From the NCBI GenBank assembly GCA_950295325.1, contig OX485808.1, forward strand, positions 16,948,527 through 17,008,526: 60,000 nucleotides of DNA, given 5' to 3'. The stretch comes from Polytrichum commune. Its lineage: Eukaryota; Streptophyta; Polytrichopsida; Polytrichales; Polytrichaceae. Of this stretch, positions 10,846 through 22,781 are shown one piece after another. The notes beneath the pieces were generated by a model. That model did no database searches and was not told the DNA's origin. It saw nothing but the letters and a program-made list of their open reading frames with translations. A program made the translations under genes and the position numbers. Each line of letters begins with the position of its first letter. Within the stretch, counting starts at the first letter, position 1.

Positions 10846-12473
10846 GTAATGTCCGCGGGTTCTCCTGGGGTTCTGCTGTGATTCGTCTGGGGACTTGCTG
10901 CGAGGCTTCTGGAGGGCGTCGAGAATTACAAGGTCGAGATACTGGTGGTATTCTGCCTGTGGCTTGCATAACTAATGCTTCATTTTCTGTCAAAAGATTG
11001 CAAGAGATCGTGGGAATTGTAAGTTAGTGCAGTGTCCGTCATGTATTTCCATCGTCCTCCTTTGATCAGGCCGGCAGTGAAGGTGTGGCGAAGGATCTGT
11101 GAAGAGAGCGTTTCTGGCCTTGAGATGATTGGCAAGTAAAAGTTAGTACCAAATAGAAGACGATACTCTAGGAAACAAGTGCAGGTTGCAGAGCCAGACG
11201 TTTTTCCTGATTTGCCAAGTCGGGAAGTGTTGAGAGCTCCAAGGCTGTGTGGTTCTTGTTGGTATTACGAAGCTACCTGTCGAGATTATGGGATTCTTCC
11301 TTTTTATGTGTTGCAGGAGCTCTTGCTGTGTGTTGTGTTAGCTAGGTTCAGGTTCCTGAGGATGTGAGTAGTATACTAGGTGTTTGGCTGGGTTTGTCGG
11401 TGTGAAGGGACAATTAGCAGAGGGAAATCTTGAATTAGTTCTTGGAAGGTGGTCCTTCAAAACTTTGTTAGAGTGTAAGTTGATAGATTTGTACGACGGT
11501 GGCAACATTTGATCTCCTCTTAAAGTCTTAAGGGGTTCGGAAATTTAGATCTCGCGTTGCGGAGGTAAAATTTCAGGGTTATCACGTGCGAGGTGTTTGT
11601 TGGAGTTGCTAGATCACTGTAATGGAGGGGGATGTGGAGGGTGTGTTTTGAAGTTTACTGGCTTATAGAGGGACGGGGGCTGGCTGGACGGATGCAGGGG
11701 GTGAAGCCTGGGCCTTTGGTGAACACGAAAGAGTGAGATCTTGAAGCCGGCCGTGCAGGATCTCTGGTGAGCTCGTTAGATTTTCGTTTGGTTCATGGCG
11801 AGAGTGGGTGTGCATCATTTGAGCTTGGTGTAAGAAGTCGAGCATGGTGATCATAGCAGAGTCGGAGGACAGGGCTGGCCGCGAAAGGTGGGTGCAACTT
11901 GTGAGTAGATAGTGTGTAGACAGGTTATAGTTGACATCTTCCGACTTACACTGGCAACCCTTCTTCATATCCCCCCGTCGCCAAATCAGAGCCCAAAGTT
12001 CATCAGCTCGGGATGTATCTAATACAGAGATTAGAGGTGGTACTGCTGAAAGTGGTGCATCTACCCTGATCCTAGATGTTGGAAGAGAGGTGATGATTTA
12101 TAGGGCCTCTGTGTTGATTCATGTATCTATGAATATGATTGATAACCAATAATTGTGATAGATCATCTGGATTGAGTACAGCAGAGTGCAGTGGGCAAAA
12201 TTTAATCGCTTCTGTGCGTAGCAGTAGACCCAGCACAAACATGACGTTTTCCTTCGGTTTCATTGAATACAATACCGGAGATGGATGCGATTGGTTTAGT
12301 TTTGTTGTAAATTGCACATGACAAGCTTAGGCTGTTGTTAAATTGTCAACCCATGCAGCCTCTTCGTTGTCGTAGTTCACATTTTCGTGTCCACTTGTTG
12401 ATGATTAGTTTTGTAAGGATTTACCACAAATCTCCAGGAATAACTGATTTGGTTGTTGGCGAGCCCATTACAG
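10846..12473 (+). other. 5' leader of TNL copy B
   Basis: Counterpart of the copy A leader. Identical by eye from 10733 to 11993, then diverging by scattered substitutions. The minus-strand open frame at 11663-11968 has the same 101-residue product as in copy A. The TIR-exon acceptor is at 12473. The upstream coding exon was not identified. Confidence 0.5.
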
Positions 12474-15400
12474 GACGTCGCCACTCCAGTCCAAGCATAA
12501 TACTTTCATGAGTCATAATGGACTGCAGAAGGACTTCACACACCAACTTTCCCTGGACTTAGAACGAGAGGGCCACTTTCCTTTCTTAGATCAATGGTCC
12601 GATTGCCTACCCATGGGAGAGAGATATCCAAATCTCATTTTCGAAGCGGCTGAGCAATGCAGTATGGCAGTGGTTGTCTTGTCACCAGAATACATGACTG
12701 CAAAATGGCCTATGATGGAGTTAAACGCATTCTATATGGCTCAATCTTCGACGAGACCGGAGTTGATACTATTTCCGGTCTTCTACAAGCTGCAGCCTGG
12801 GGACTTGAGTGATAAGAGCAAATTACATGTATGGGAGGAGGAATGGAAGAAGCATGAGAAAGAAGATACTTCTGGCAGGATTGATATAGAATCATGGAGG
12901 AAGGCTGTTGAGTACCTCCGTGGTATAAATGGTTTAAGATTTTCAGATTCTGGGGAGTCTGAGGTATTGTATAGAGAAGGACTTGTGAAAGAGATTTATG
13001 GCAAACTAGAACCATGCTTGGGATATGATCTTTCAGGTATTCAAGGGTACAATCGGCTTTGTGAGGTATGCAATGTACGCACATGACTTGAAGAAGCAAT
13101 TTATATGTTTCTTTGAGTTGCATGTTGTTTCCTTCTGCTTCAGAGGCGAAGCGATGCTTGGGAGTATTTCTCATTATACTGATTGGCGATGTTGGTGAAA
13201 TAGGACGGTGAATCAAGCAGATCAGTGTGCATTTACCTTGAAGGACTCCGTTGCCTAATGAGTAAACAGGAAGGTGTTGTATCGATTCGTGCATGATTGT
13301 GCGTGAGATGTTAAAACTTCTGGTGTTCCTCATTTCTGGAAGATTTATTCCTTCTGTATTCATCATTATGGCAGATTGTTGAGGGAATGTTTGAGGCTAC
13401 TAGCAATGGTACTGCACAAGGTGTGCAAATGCTGGGATTATATGGCATGTGCGGTGTGGGAAAGACAACGATGTGTAAAGCCCTTTGCAATCACTTTCAA
13501 AAACGATTTCAAGGAAGGGTGTGCCATGTGGAGCTTGGACCACGTGAGAAGTATCTGGACCTGCAAAAGAAGGTCCTGAAGAAACTCACAAAATTAAGCG
13601 ATCGGGCATTGCAGAACATTACGGATTCAGATCAGGTATGTTACCAGATTTTGCGGTGGCAAATTTGTAGATTGAAAATGAAAATATAGCTGAGGCTCAT
13701 CCAGATTATGACCTGTTTCGTTGGCTCCCCGAGAACCTTGATTCTTTAGAACTAGTGATCCTCTCCCATGTCAAAATTATCTAGGAAAAGTGGAAGAAAA
13801 GAAAGGAATCCGCATGATGACAGAAGTGAAGTATTTCTTTGCTACACGGCTCAACTGAAAACTTCTGGTTGCTCCATTGCAAAGGAGACTTCCTCTTGAT
13901 AGGGAGTGGTCTCTTGTATGTGTGCGCACTATTATCTTCCATTTGTGAAGCAATCTGGTGTTTTGGTGACTAACTTACATGGGAGTCGTATTCCCAGGTT
14001 GTTACGGCCAACCATCCACATACCGGTTCAAGTTCTCCTGCAAGCGGCACTTCCTCCCTGTGATTCACATGGTCAAATGGACGAATAATCAATCAGTTAA
14101 TTACTTTCTAAGTCTGCAATTCTATTGACCTTGTTTTTTTTAAATGCTATTAAAAATTGTTTCGAATAGATGAGTAAGAAATTAAATTTGTTCACGGGAT
14201 CTAGTGCGGAGGTTACATAAAGACCAAAGGGTTTTGAATAGTAGACTAATTGACCAAATTTCTGTTGACCTAAGTGAAATGGTACCACCATTAGTGAGGT
14301 GTAGGGAATTTGGAACACCACTTGGCAGCGTGTAAGAGACGGCATTGAGAAAGGGGATAGTTATACGCTAACCCTTGACTCCAGGTGATGGTTACATTAT
14401 GGAGGCATCTACAATGATGTGAGATTTAACGGAAGTCCAACAATATGGTTGTGGAATAGGCCACCAAAGTTATGGTGCTAGGAAAGACCCACCAATGGTG
14501 TGCGGCAGTTTGGCCGTGGGTAATTTGTGAATTTGTGAGCCGGACTCAGTTGAGAGTTGAATCCTGCCAATTTAGTTAATTTTCTCTGGGATAGGAACCA
14601 TGAAAGGAATGCAGCTAGAAGTTGGGACTACTTGTGCCAAGTGTTTAGAGCTCTAACACGATGAACATATGATGGGGCACAATAGCACTTGAAGGCAGTC
14701 TGTGGTTGAAGCTGGTTGTGTATGACAAATCAGGGGAGTTTCATTCTTGAATTTGGACACATACTAGACAAATATATTGTCATGTACATAACATGTTCTT
14801 ATCAAACATATATGTACCTTTGAGAAAAGTTTGTTGCATCATGGAAACCTCCAAGAGTAAATCCTAGTTTGGGGTGTGGTTTGCTCCGAATCTAATAGGT
14901 ACTCCTGGATATGGGACAATAACGAACCAAGTCTTGGTTGTTCGTTATTACAGGCCCAGTTGCAGATAATGATACGGATGAGAGGACAAGATGTGTTCTT
15001 AGCTGTGGATAACGTGGAGAATGCTGAACATTCTCAAGAACAAGCGCGAGATTTGCTCAAAAGCACCTTCAGTGCGGGAAGCAAGCTACTGGTCACAGGT
15101 AGAAGCTCTTCAATTGTGAGGGATGTGCTTCGACAGGATGAGAAAAAATTCTGTAAGCTTTTTCCAAACGTGAATGCTACTGAAGCTTTATCAATATTTC
15201 TGGACAAAGCAGCCCCTGGAAGGTCCATTTCATCACTTTCAGCAGAGGAGAAATCTGGTGTGGTGGAATGCGTGAAGGAGGCGTGCTTTTTAGGAAAGTA
15301 TCATCCGTCCGCCCTAAGAGAGTTGGGTTCTTATTACAATAAGGTGGATGCTCGAAATCCCTTGCGTTGGCAGAGTCACCTGAATGACATCCATAAGCTT

Positions 15401-16767
15401 CGACCATGTGGAGAATCTGAATCTGGAACTATCTTTCAGATCCTTGGGTTGGGGTTTGACAAGTTGCCCAAGGCAACGAGGTTGTTATTTCTGGATGTAG
15501 CCCTTTTCATCCCTTGTCGAATTTACTATGATATCGATACATGTGAGTGGTTGTCAGCTATGCACGGGGAGGAGACTTCAACAATATGGCGGAAGGTGAG
15601 TTCCCCCTCAACAAGATGGTTTGTTTACTTTCCATAAATTGAGAACAAACAGCCAATTTCGTGAAAATGAAGTGACAACACCTCAACCTGGTATTTATGA
15701 ATTGTGCATATCAAAGTATTGCAGTAAATCTGCAAGGATTTAATGTAGGCATGATAGATGGTAGAACGACAGTGACTTTTGTTTGTGGACGTTACAGAAC
15801 TCCAATGTTTTTGATGTTGATATACTTGTATTTCTCTTACAGCTCAAAATCCTGGAGAGGATGACTCTTTTGCAAGAATTTGGAGAAGTCTCTGGAGACA
15901 TTACCGTCCATGACCTCAACAAGGAATTCGCAGAATGGCATATTGCTCAAAATTGTGAAGAGGATGCAAAAAATTCCACATGTATATACTACACTGGTGT
16001 CGGAAGGCTTCCAACCGTGTTCAGGAAGTGGCGAGCTGGCAAGTGTGGGGAAAAATTATCGAGGGTTTTTTTAAGTGGGTTGGAGGGGTGGAATATTCTT
16101 CCACCACACTCCAATGAGTGGACAAATGTGGTTGTGCTCTATCTTCAGAATTGCCCAGATTTAAGATTGCTCAATCTACAGGGGATGGTATGTCTTCAAC
16201 ATTTGATGGTTAGGTGTTGTAAAAGTTTGGAGAAGCTTGAAATGAGTGTTGAAGAAGAGTGCTTGCCCAGACTCCAATATTTGCAACTCTACAATAACCA
16301 GAACTTGAAGTGCATAACCAAAATTTGGCGGTGTACAGAGTTGGTATGCGTGGAAATTCATCTTTGTCCAGAGTTACTGCTACAATCCATGGACGTCAAC
16401 GCCTGTCCAAAGTTGGAACGCCTGTCCATAGTTGGAACGCCTATCAACTGAGTTTTATTGGACGGGGGGTGCAATAGTAGCAATGATCCAAAACTTGCGA
16501 GTGCTGGCATTTCACGCATTGGAGAACTTATTCCATATTGAAAGTGTGCAAGAACTGGAATTGAATGTTCATTTTAGAGCGGATGGAAAGAAATTCTATT
16601 GTATCCATGAATTGTATCCAAGGCATTATTTCCGGTTTCACTTCCGGAGCAGCAAGTGCGAATTTCCGATACAACGGCTGTTTTGGTACTCACTGTGCTT
16701 GGAAAAAACACAGCAGGTTCTCAAGGAAAAAGTGGCCATTTGTGCACATCAATGTGATTCGTCATGA
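12474..16767 (+). pseudogene. TNL copy B: TIR-NB-ARC-LRR with frameshifted LRR
   Basis: Most complete of the three TNL copies at the 5' side. Exons: 12474-13065 (TIR; an in-frame ATG at 12508), 13375-13635 (P-loop GMCGVGKTT), 14954-15595 (kinase-2 FLAVDNVE, RNBS-B LLVTGRSS, RNBS-D-like LLFLDVALFIP, to TIWRK), and an LRR exon from 15843 that opens with the MHD-like segment ITVHDLNKEFAEWH. Introns are GT-AG and phase 0. In the LRR exon a 19-bp unit (16401-16419) is tandemly repeated at 16420-16438 with one mismatch. Since 19 is not a multiple of 3, the frame shifts and stops at 16451; the original frame carries on to 16767. Read as is, the product from 12508 would be about 689 residues, lacking most of the C-terminal LRR. 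Further downstream the exon has lost sequence present in copy C. It may be a pseudogene or a truncated but expressed receptor. Confidence 0.75.
16401..16438 (+). repeat. 19-bp tandem duplication disrupting TNL-B
   Basis: Two adjacent 19-bp units (16401-16419, 16420-16438), both starting GCCTGTCCA and ending GTTGGAAC, differing at one base. Copy C has a single unit at the corresponding place. It moves the reading frame by +1. Confidence 0.85.
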
Positions 16768-17689
16768 ATACCACATCCTACTTGTAGGAAGATCATACTT
16801 ATATGGCCAAACATAAATGTTGCCAAATAAAGCAAATGATTGACCTCTTTAAACCACCTTTACCATTTGCTAATCTACTTAAGAAGCTGCTGACATGGTA
16901 CCTTCTCTGACCATTGGGGTCACAACATAAGTTGGTAATAATCTTCAGTTACCTCATTCGGAAATGTTGGTTCTTGACGCCTGTGACCTCTTCCCACTAA
17001 ACGAGTACTTGACAGTCACGTCCAAATCTCGTTGGTTCTTCTTGTTTTGTGAAACACTTAATGTACCAGTTAGCGCCTCACCCTCATAGATTGTGATCAC
17101 ATCCTCAAGATACATCACTGTTTGCTTCCAATGTGTTGGTCTCGAGCTTGGTCCTGTGAGAGCAATGGTCAGAACATTCCAACTATTCAAAAGAAATACT
17201 AGAGAGTTCGTTGATTGTCCTTGCAAATAATATCCATACTTAACGATCTGTGCAATTCACAAGATGCTCTCACTACTTTAACATCAAACTCACGTGATTA
17301 TGAGAACTGAATACAAACTCCAAGAAACATGAGACGGAATAATAAAGAGTGCTGCGACACAAACCTGTTGAAAACCCCGTGGTCTTATGGCACTTTGAAA
17401 ACATCACATCAAAATAGGCCACCAAGGCATGGATGAAGTCGTTTCGGGTGGCTACTAGCTTGAAGGGTGCTGCAAATGAGGCATCCCCGGTGCTCATTTT
17501 TCCAATGTCCATGGTCTGCCACTCACACATCCAAATCAGTAATGATGCATCCTGTACTCATCTTGAACAGAAACAAAGTGTGGAAATGAAATTGAAACAA
17601 GTTTGAAAATAAATAAATAAATATTTATTTATTTATTTTATAGATGCGCTACAACAAATAACGGCGAACGTTAAACTTCTCCCAACGAG

Positions 17690-19665
17690 CTTTTCGGGGC
17701 AGGCACATACGGTTAAGGGCACCCCCCTCAGAAGGAAAATGACATTTTATGGACCCGACCAAAAATTTCTGCCCACCCCATTTTGATAAAACCATTGCCC
17801 TTGTGTTCTTGAAGGCCACTTATCCACAAATCCCATATTGAGGGCACTTCATTTTTAAGGTCCAAAATCCAATATATATGTTAAATAAGAAATTGATTGG
17901 GATTTCGTTTTCAAAGTGAAACTGTCAATAAAGCATGTAATTAACTTGAAAGTCAAGAATATTACAAAACCCTTATTAGCATTGAGTTTATAATTTTTGT
18001 GACTTACTATTGAAAGGGTCTTTGTCATTCTAAAATGGAACTAAAATTATCTTTTTAATTTTTAATATGTTTATTTTATAATGGTTTAGTTAATGCCTTC
18101 TACTTTCACAAAGTATTCACACACATTTAAAATAATTGAGTGTGGTTGAATTAAATTAAGTCTAAATAATCCGAATTAATCCTAATTGAGCTGAATAAAA
18201 TCAGAAAGTATGCTTACCAAATTAATTAAGCCTAATGAATGATAAAATGCATTGACTGGAATTAAATCATGATTTTAATTCAGATATGAGGAATGATGTG
18301 CTTACTTACCCTTGTTAGGGTTCATTACACTTAATTAGGCTAAATGCACTTACTTGCACTTACTCAGGCTTAATTAGTTTGAATGTGTATGAATACAAGA
18401 CAGACTTTGGACAACTACCAAAATAACTACAGTTAACTAGGTTATTTTCAATACATTTTAGGGAACAACTATAGTTAACTAGAAAAGTTCCAAGCATTAT
18501 TATATAGTCAAAGAAGTTTCCCTCTTGATTTGCTTCGTTGGGAGTCTTTAATATGCTTGGGCCATTAAGGATTATCAAGAAACTCCTTTATACGATCACT
18601 CACGGTGTTGGGCTCCGGAACGACCTTCATGTACACCACCAACACAAATAACACACTACACTAAATAAGATATTTAGTGTTTGATTATATTTAATGTTGT
18701 TACCACCCTACCAATCTCAACATTAATTTCTCAATTTTTAAACAATTCGTGTTTGAAGATATGTTGGAATTCTTCTTTTATCATTGTTTGTTTGTTATAT
18801 ATATATATCCTTACTAACACTAAATTCAAACATGTAACTTCCACATATTACCATAGTTACTTTAGTGTTTGAGTTTACATTTGACGTTACTTACTTTCAT
18901 AGAGTTATTGGTATTTAGTGTATGCGTTCATATTTAGTGTATCAAACACTAAACATCCTATTTAGTGCACTCACACTACAACACTACAACATATTTATGT
19001 GGACATGTTGTGCTCAACTAGAGTTAACTAGATATTTAGTTAACTAGATATAACTGTAGATAACTACATTATTTGGCAGGTCGAATCGCAAACAACTATA
19101 GTTACGAAATGCAACTAGTTAACTAATAGTTGAATTAGTTGGTTAGTTGTCCAAGGTTTGGAATACTTGCAAAAACCTAGGCCTTGCGCTCAATTACCTT
19201 CTAATTAGGATTATTTAGACTTAATTACATTCAATCACACTTAATTAGTTTAAATGTGTATGAATACTTTGTGAAAGTAGAAGGTAGTAAATAACTCAAC
19301 TATTATAAAATAAAAATATTAAAAATAAAGTGCTATTTTTAGTTCCATTTTTAGAATGCTAACAAGGGTTTTGTAATATTTTAGACTTCCAAGTTAATTA
19401 CATGCTTTATTGACTGTTTCACTTCGAAAATGAAATCTCAATCAATTGCTTATATACTCAATGGAAGTGAACATACATATTGGATTCTAGACCTTGAAGA
19501 TGGAGTGCACTCAATATGGGATTTGAAATTAAGTGACTTTCAAGAATGCAAGGGCAACAATTTTTTCAAAGTGGGGCAGGGCAAGCAGAAGTTTTCGGTC
19601 GGGTCCAGAGAACGTCGATTTTCCTTCTAGGGGGGCCTACCCCTGCCTGCATTTACCTCCCCCCA
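17690..19665. mobile_element. Long inverted-repeat (fold-back) element
   Basis: The two ends are inverted copies over several hundred bases. The left arm (from 17690: GGCACCCCCC..., then GAAGGAAAAT, then GGACCCGACC) reappears in reverse complement before 19665. Both arms also share the motifs around CCCATATTGA and the AATTAA-rich section. No transposase was recognised. It sits in an intron of the PRMT1 pseudogene and itself contains a small MITE at 18658-18968. Long imperfect terminal inverted repeats fit a MULE-derived or Foldback-type element, but the class is not proven and the exact ends are uncertain by some tens of bases. Confidence 0.65.
18658..18968 (+). mobile_element. Small MITE with palindromic ends, copy 1
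   Basis: About 310 bp. It starts with a near-palindrome ACACTAAATA...ATATTTAGTGT and ends with a similar one. The same sequence, with the same internal order (GTTACCACCCTACC, GATATGTTGGAATTC, TTACTAACACTAAATTCAAA), occurs at 40596-40916 and, inverted, at 40044-40353. It has no coding capacity. The left flank is TA. Confidence 0.75.
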
Positions 19666-20098
19666 AAAAACCTCGTAGGGGGCGGTTTGACGTTCCACCA
19701 TAAATGACTTTTGTCCATCCACAATAGAAAAGGGAAATCAATATAAGCAATTAATAGTTTGGACCTTGAGGAGGCTAGCATGGGCGACAATCTGATTGGC
19801 ATCAACCATGTCTCCAACATTGCTTGCTTCTTTATGCAACTCATGTCGAACCCACACACTTGATTCCAAACTACACAAGAATAGATTCCTTGAAATGCAT
19901 GTATAATATTATCACAAAATCCTAAACTTCTCACGGTTCCTAAAGCACCAGACAACATTTTCACACAATACCTGAACCAAGTAAAACTCTTGGATACTCC
20001 ATGACAAGCACATCTCACGGTTAATTTCCTCCTGCTTGTATTATGCATCTTCAATGGAAGTTAATTATAGAGATGTTTCGAGGGTACAACCACACCTC

Positions 20099-20480
20099 AC
20101 ATGTACCTCAAAATAGGGTAAAGTGACACTATCACGCATGTGACACTAAATACCATATATGGTGTAGGGGATTACGGTATACTTCGCTTGGAAGGTTGAA
20201 CGTTTTTTAGAAAGCTCACAATAGTAGATGGCAATGTGCATACTACCACCAGCATTGGGGTGTGGACTTGGGAATTGCCATAGTGATTTCGATAAAAATT
20301 GGATAACCTCCGAAATCGAAGGAAATGTTCGGAATTCTTTTTATATTCTCAAAATGACATTTGTACATAAAAGCCTCCAAGAAACTTTAAATTTTTGTTG
20401 AGACTTGGCGATTTTTTCATTAAAGACAAAAAAAGGGGGCATCCCCCTTGACAACTAATTGTATTTTGGGAGCAACATGT
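20099..20480. repeat. Interspersed repeat (second copy of the 8.6-9.0 kb repeat)
   Basis: It begins exactly where PRMT1 pseudogene exon 6' breaks off, so its insertion or an associated deletion probably removed the 5' half of that copy. It is clearly similar to 8640-9020. Confidence 0.7.
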
Positions 20481-21678
20481 CGCCAAGAATGAGTAGTGGT
20501 GAATCTTATAATCAAATGTGAGGGAAAACAAAATTGTTTCTTAAGAAAAGAAAACTAAAAAGTTCAACATACTCATTCTATGAATTAGTTCGACCCAAAA
20601 AGGATAAAAGAAAATGTAAAATAGGCATGGGTACATTTTTTCCTTAGGTGACAACGATTAGGTGTGAACAACAACAAATACTCAACGATTAGGAGATTTA
20701 CATCTAGGCCTATCACTACACGCACATGGAGCCGGCCTACCTAGGCTTGCACAAAATATGATAGTCAAGGGGTCCGGCCAAGGGCATTGGGAAGATGAAA
20801 ATTGAAGTGATAACTTTTAGTTAACTATCACATGTGGGAGACATCTTCATTTTACATCTAAATTTCTAATATTACTTTAAATATGAACATACTTAATGTT
20901 TATACCAAATTTGATTTCGTTGGTTGTAATGCTCATTAAAGACAATTAATACAACCTTTACTATATTGGAGGCCAATGACATTATTGGGTCGGTGACCTC
21001 AATTACCATAAATAACATTGTGGTTCCCCTCATGTTCCCCTATAACATCCTAGAGCCCCATGGAGTGTGCCAATTATTAACGTTGAAGTGTCTCAAAGAC
21101 CAAAAGACCAAATGAGGTATTTTGAAGGTTTTTTGTGTGAAGGCATTCAAGGATATTGTTTGTTTCCATACTTTCTTTGACAATATTTTATGTACGAGTT
21201 ACTCATGTAGTTGCTTTGTACTTTGGTTAAAAACTCGTAGGTATCATACAATGCATCTTTGATGTGAAGGCAACCCCTCTATATCTCTATGGATCAAATA
21301 AACCCTATAATATGATGTAGGATTTTGGAGGGTGTTCAACTGGTATAGCTATCACAACAATTTGTTAAAAATAAGTTTCATATTTTCATTTATAATTGTA
21401 TAATCACAAATACAAGCCATGAATTGCATTGACCATATATTATATAGATGTAATTCATGCATTTGAAATTTGAAGGTTTGGTTGTAGGTCTATAAAGCAT
21501 GTGCAAATTTCAAAAGCAGTTGTTGGAATACTCATAATGCAGTTCAAATATGGCAAATTATGTAAAACTTGTCTTGATTTCATTTATTTCATTGGGTTGG
21601 TACATAACATTGATTTGGATAATTTGCTAACCATGTTGTACTAATCGCATGTTTTTACATCATACGACAAGTGGTTTA
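20481..21678. other. No gene recognised
   Basis: AT-rich sequence with scattered short open frames only. Nothing recognisable was found on either strand. Confidence 0.4.
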
Positions 21679-22778
21679 GGGCCGGTTTACACTATGGACC
21701 ATGAATCGGACCATGGAAAATGGCCTTAGTCAATGGTTTGAGTTCATGATCCAACTTCCATGGTCCGACTTCATAAAAAAATAGTTTTGAGAGCCTTGGG
21801 CACCTCACTAGGTGTAAACCGAATGTGGACCAAGAAGAATGACCATGCACCAAAAAGTGAAGGTGCTGATTTTTTTAATACATGCCCAAAAAGGGCAATT
21901 TTGAAAAAAAATCAAGTTTGACCATTCTCTTGTCTTCACTTCTTGTTAAATGTGTCAAAGATGTGACTTGCAAATCTTCTCACAACAATTTTTACAAAAA
22001 AAATGAGCAATTTAATTTGTACATGTTCAATGTAATTTACATGTGACATGTACCTTGTGTTGTCACTACACTAAATAAGATATTTAGTGTTTTATTATAT
22101 TTAATGTTGTTACCAACCTACCTTACTCAACACTAAAGTTCATTTCTTTAATAATTAGTGTTAGAAGATTTCCCATTGCGGTTCTTTTGACCACCCTGAT
22201 CTACAGTCACTAAATGACTACAGATTTTTCTTTTTTGTTTTGCGACTGAAATTTTAAATTTTTTGGGGCTTGTAATATACCGTTGGAAAGGTATTTTCAA
22301 GACCTTTCCAACGGTATATTAAAATACCCCAAATTCCAAATATTTAATTTTGTAGAGCCAAAAAACAAATCTGCACTCAAATTCTTGAGTTTTAGATGCC
22401 CCACGTTGTTTGGTGAGACACGTGGGAGCCGGTTTAAGGGGTAGGGCAAGTTAGTAATAGTATGTCTTATGGGCTATGATATGATTAAGGCACATAAAGG
22501 GTAGATTCATTAAATATTGATTAAAATGACACTTCCTTGCCATGGGCCTTGCCTTTCCCTACTAGACCACGTCTCTTGCCTCTCTCACCGCAAAACGCGT
22601 TGGACCATTCAGTGCATTTATTAGGCCTTAAAAAATATATTTTGGGGACCTCGACCTTCTTCGTCCCTCTGACATTTTCTTAGTGTAAACCGAAGTTGTC
22701 CCGGGACAACTTCAGCAGCCAATCAGCTGCCTTGCATAGCCCTGGTCCAACTTCATGGTCCATAGTGTAAACCGGCCC
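21679..22778 (+). mobile_element. Harbinger-like non-autonomous element, copy 2
   Basis: A 1.1-kb element with perfect 27-bp terminal inverted repeats beginning GGGCCGGTTTACACTATGG and a perfect TTA duplication (21676-21678 and 22779-22781). It is homologous to 9756-10845 along its length, including an internal hairpin and the TTTAGTGT-rich segment. No transposase frame is present, so it would depend on one supplied in trans. The 3-bp TTA duplication is typical of PIF/Harbinger. Confidence 0.85.
22273..22321. other. Perfect 20-bp-stem hairpin inside Harbinger-like copy 2
   Basis: Stem 22273-22292 pairs perfectly with 22302-22321 around a 9-nt loop. The element at 9756-10845 has a related but imperfect inverted repeat (10359-10371 with 10395-10407). 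Confidence 0.85.
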
Positions 22779-22781
22779 TTA

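Larger units (their letters stand above)
16954..20098 (-). pseudogene. PRMT1 pseudogene, exons 6-9 only
   Basis: Second copy of the 3' half of the PRMT1 gene, convergent with TNL-B as the intact gene is with TNL-C. Exon 9' (17153-16954) keeps the THW loop (RPTHWKQTVMYLEDV) but a one-base deletion near the end changes the C-terminus to RTNISE. Exon 8' (17515-17365) keeps its full 151 bp. Exon 7' (19870-19765) keeps [14 protein letters not shown] but has lost 10 bp, a frameshift. Exon 6' (to about 20098) has an in-frame stop after HLYN and is cut off mid-exon by an interspersed repeat. Exons 1-5, with the SAM-binding and double-E motifs, are absent. The intron between exons 7' and 8' holds a 2-kb inverted-repeat element. 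This cannot encode a working enzyme. Confidence 0.85.

Noticed and set aside
12710-13366. 218-codon minus-strand frame opposite the TIR exon of TNL-B
   Set aside because: It overlaps the well-supported TIR exon antisense; copy A is broken at the same place and no domain is visible.
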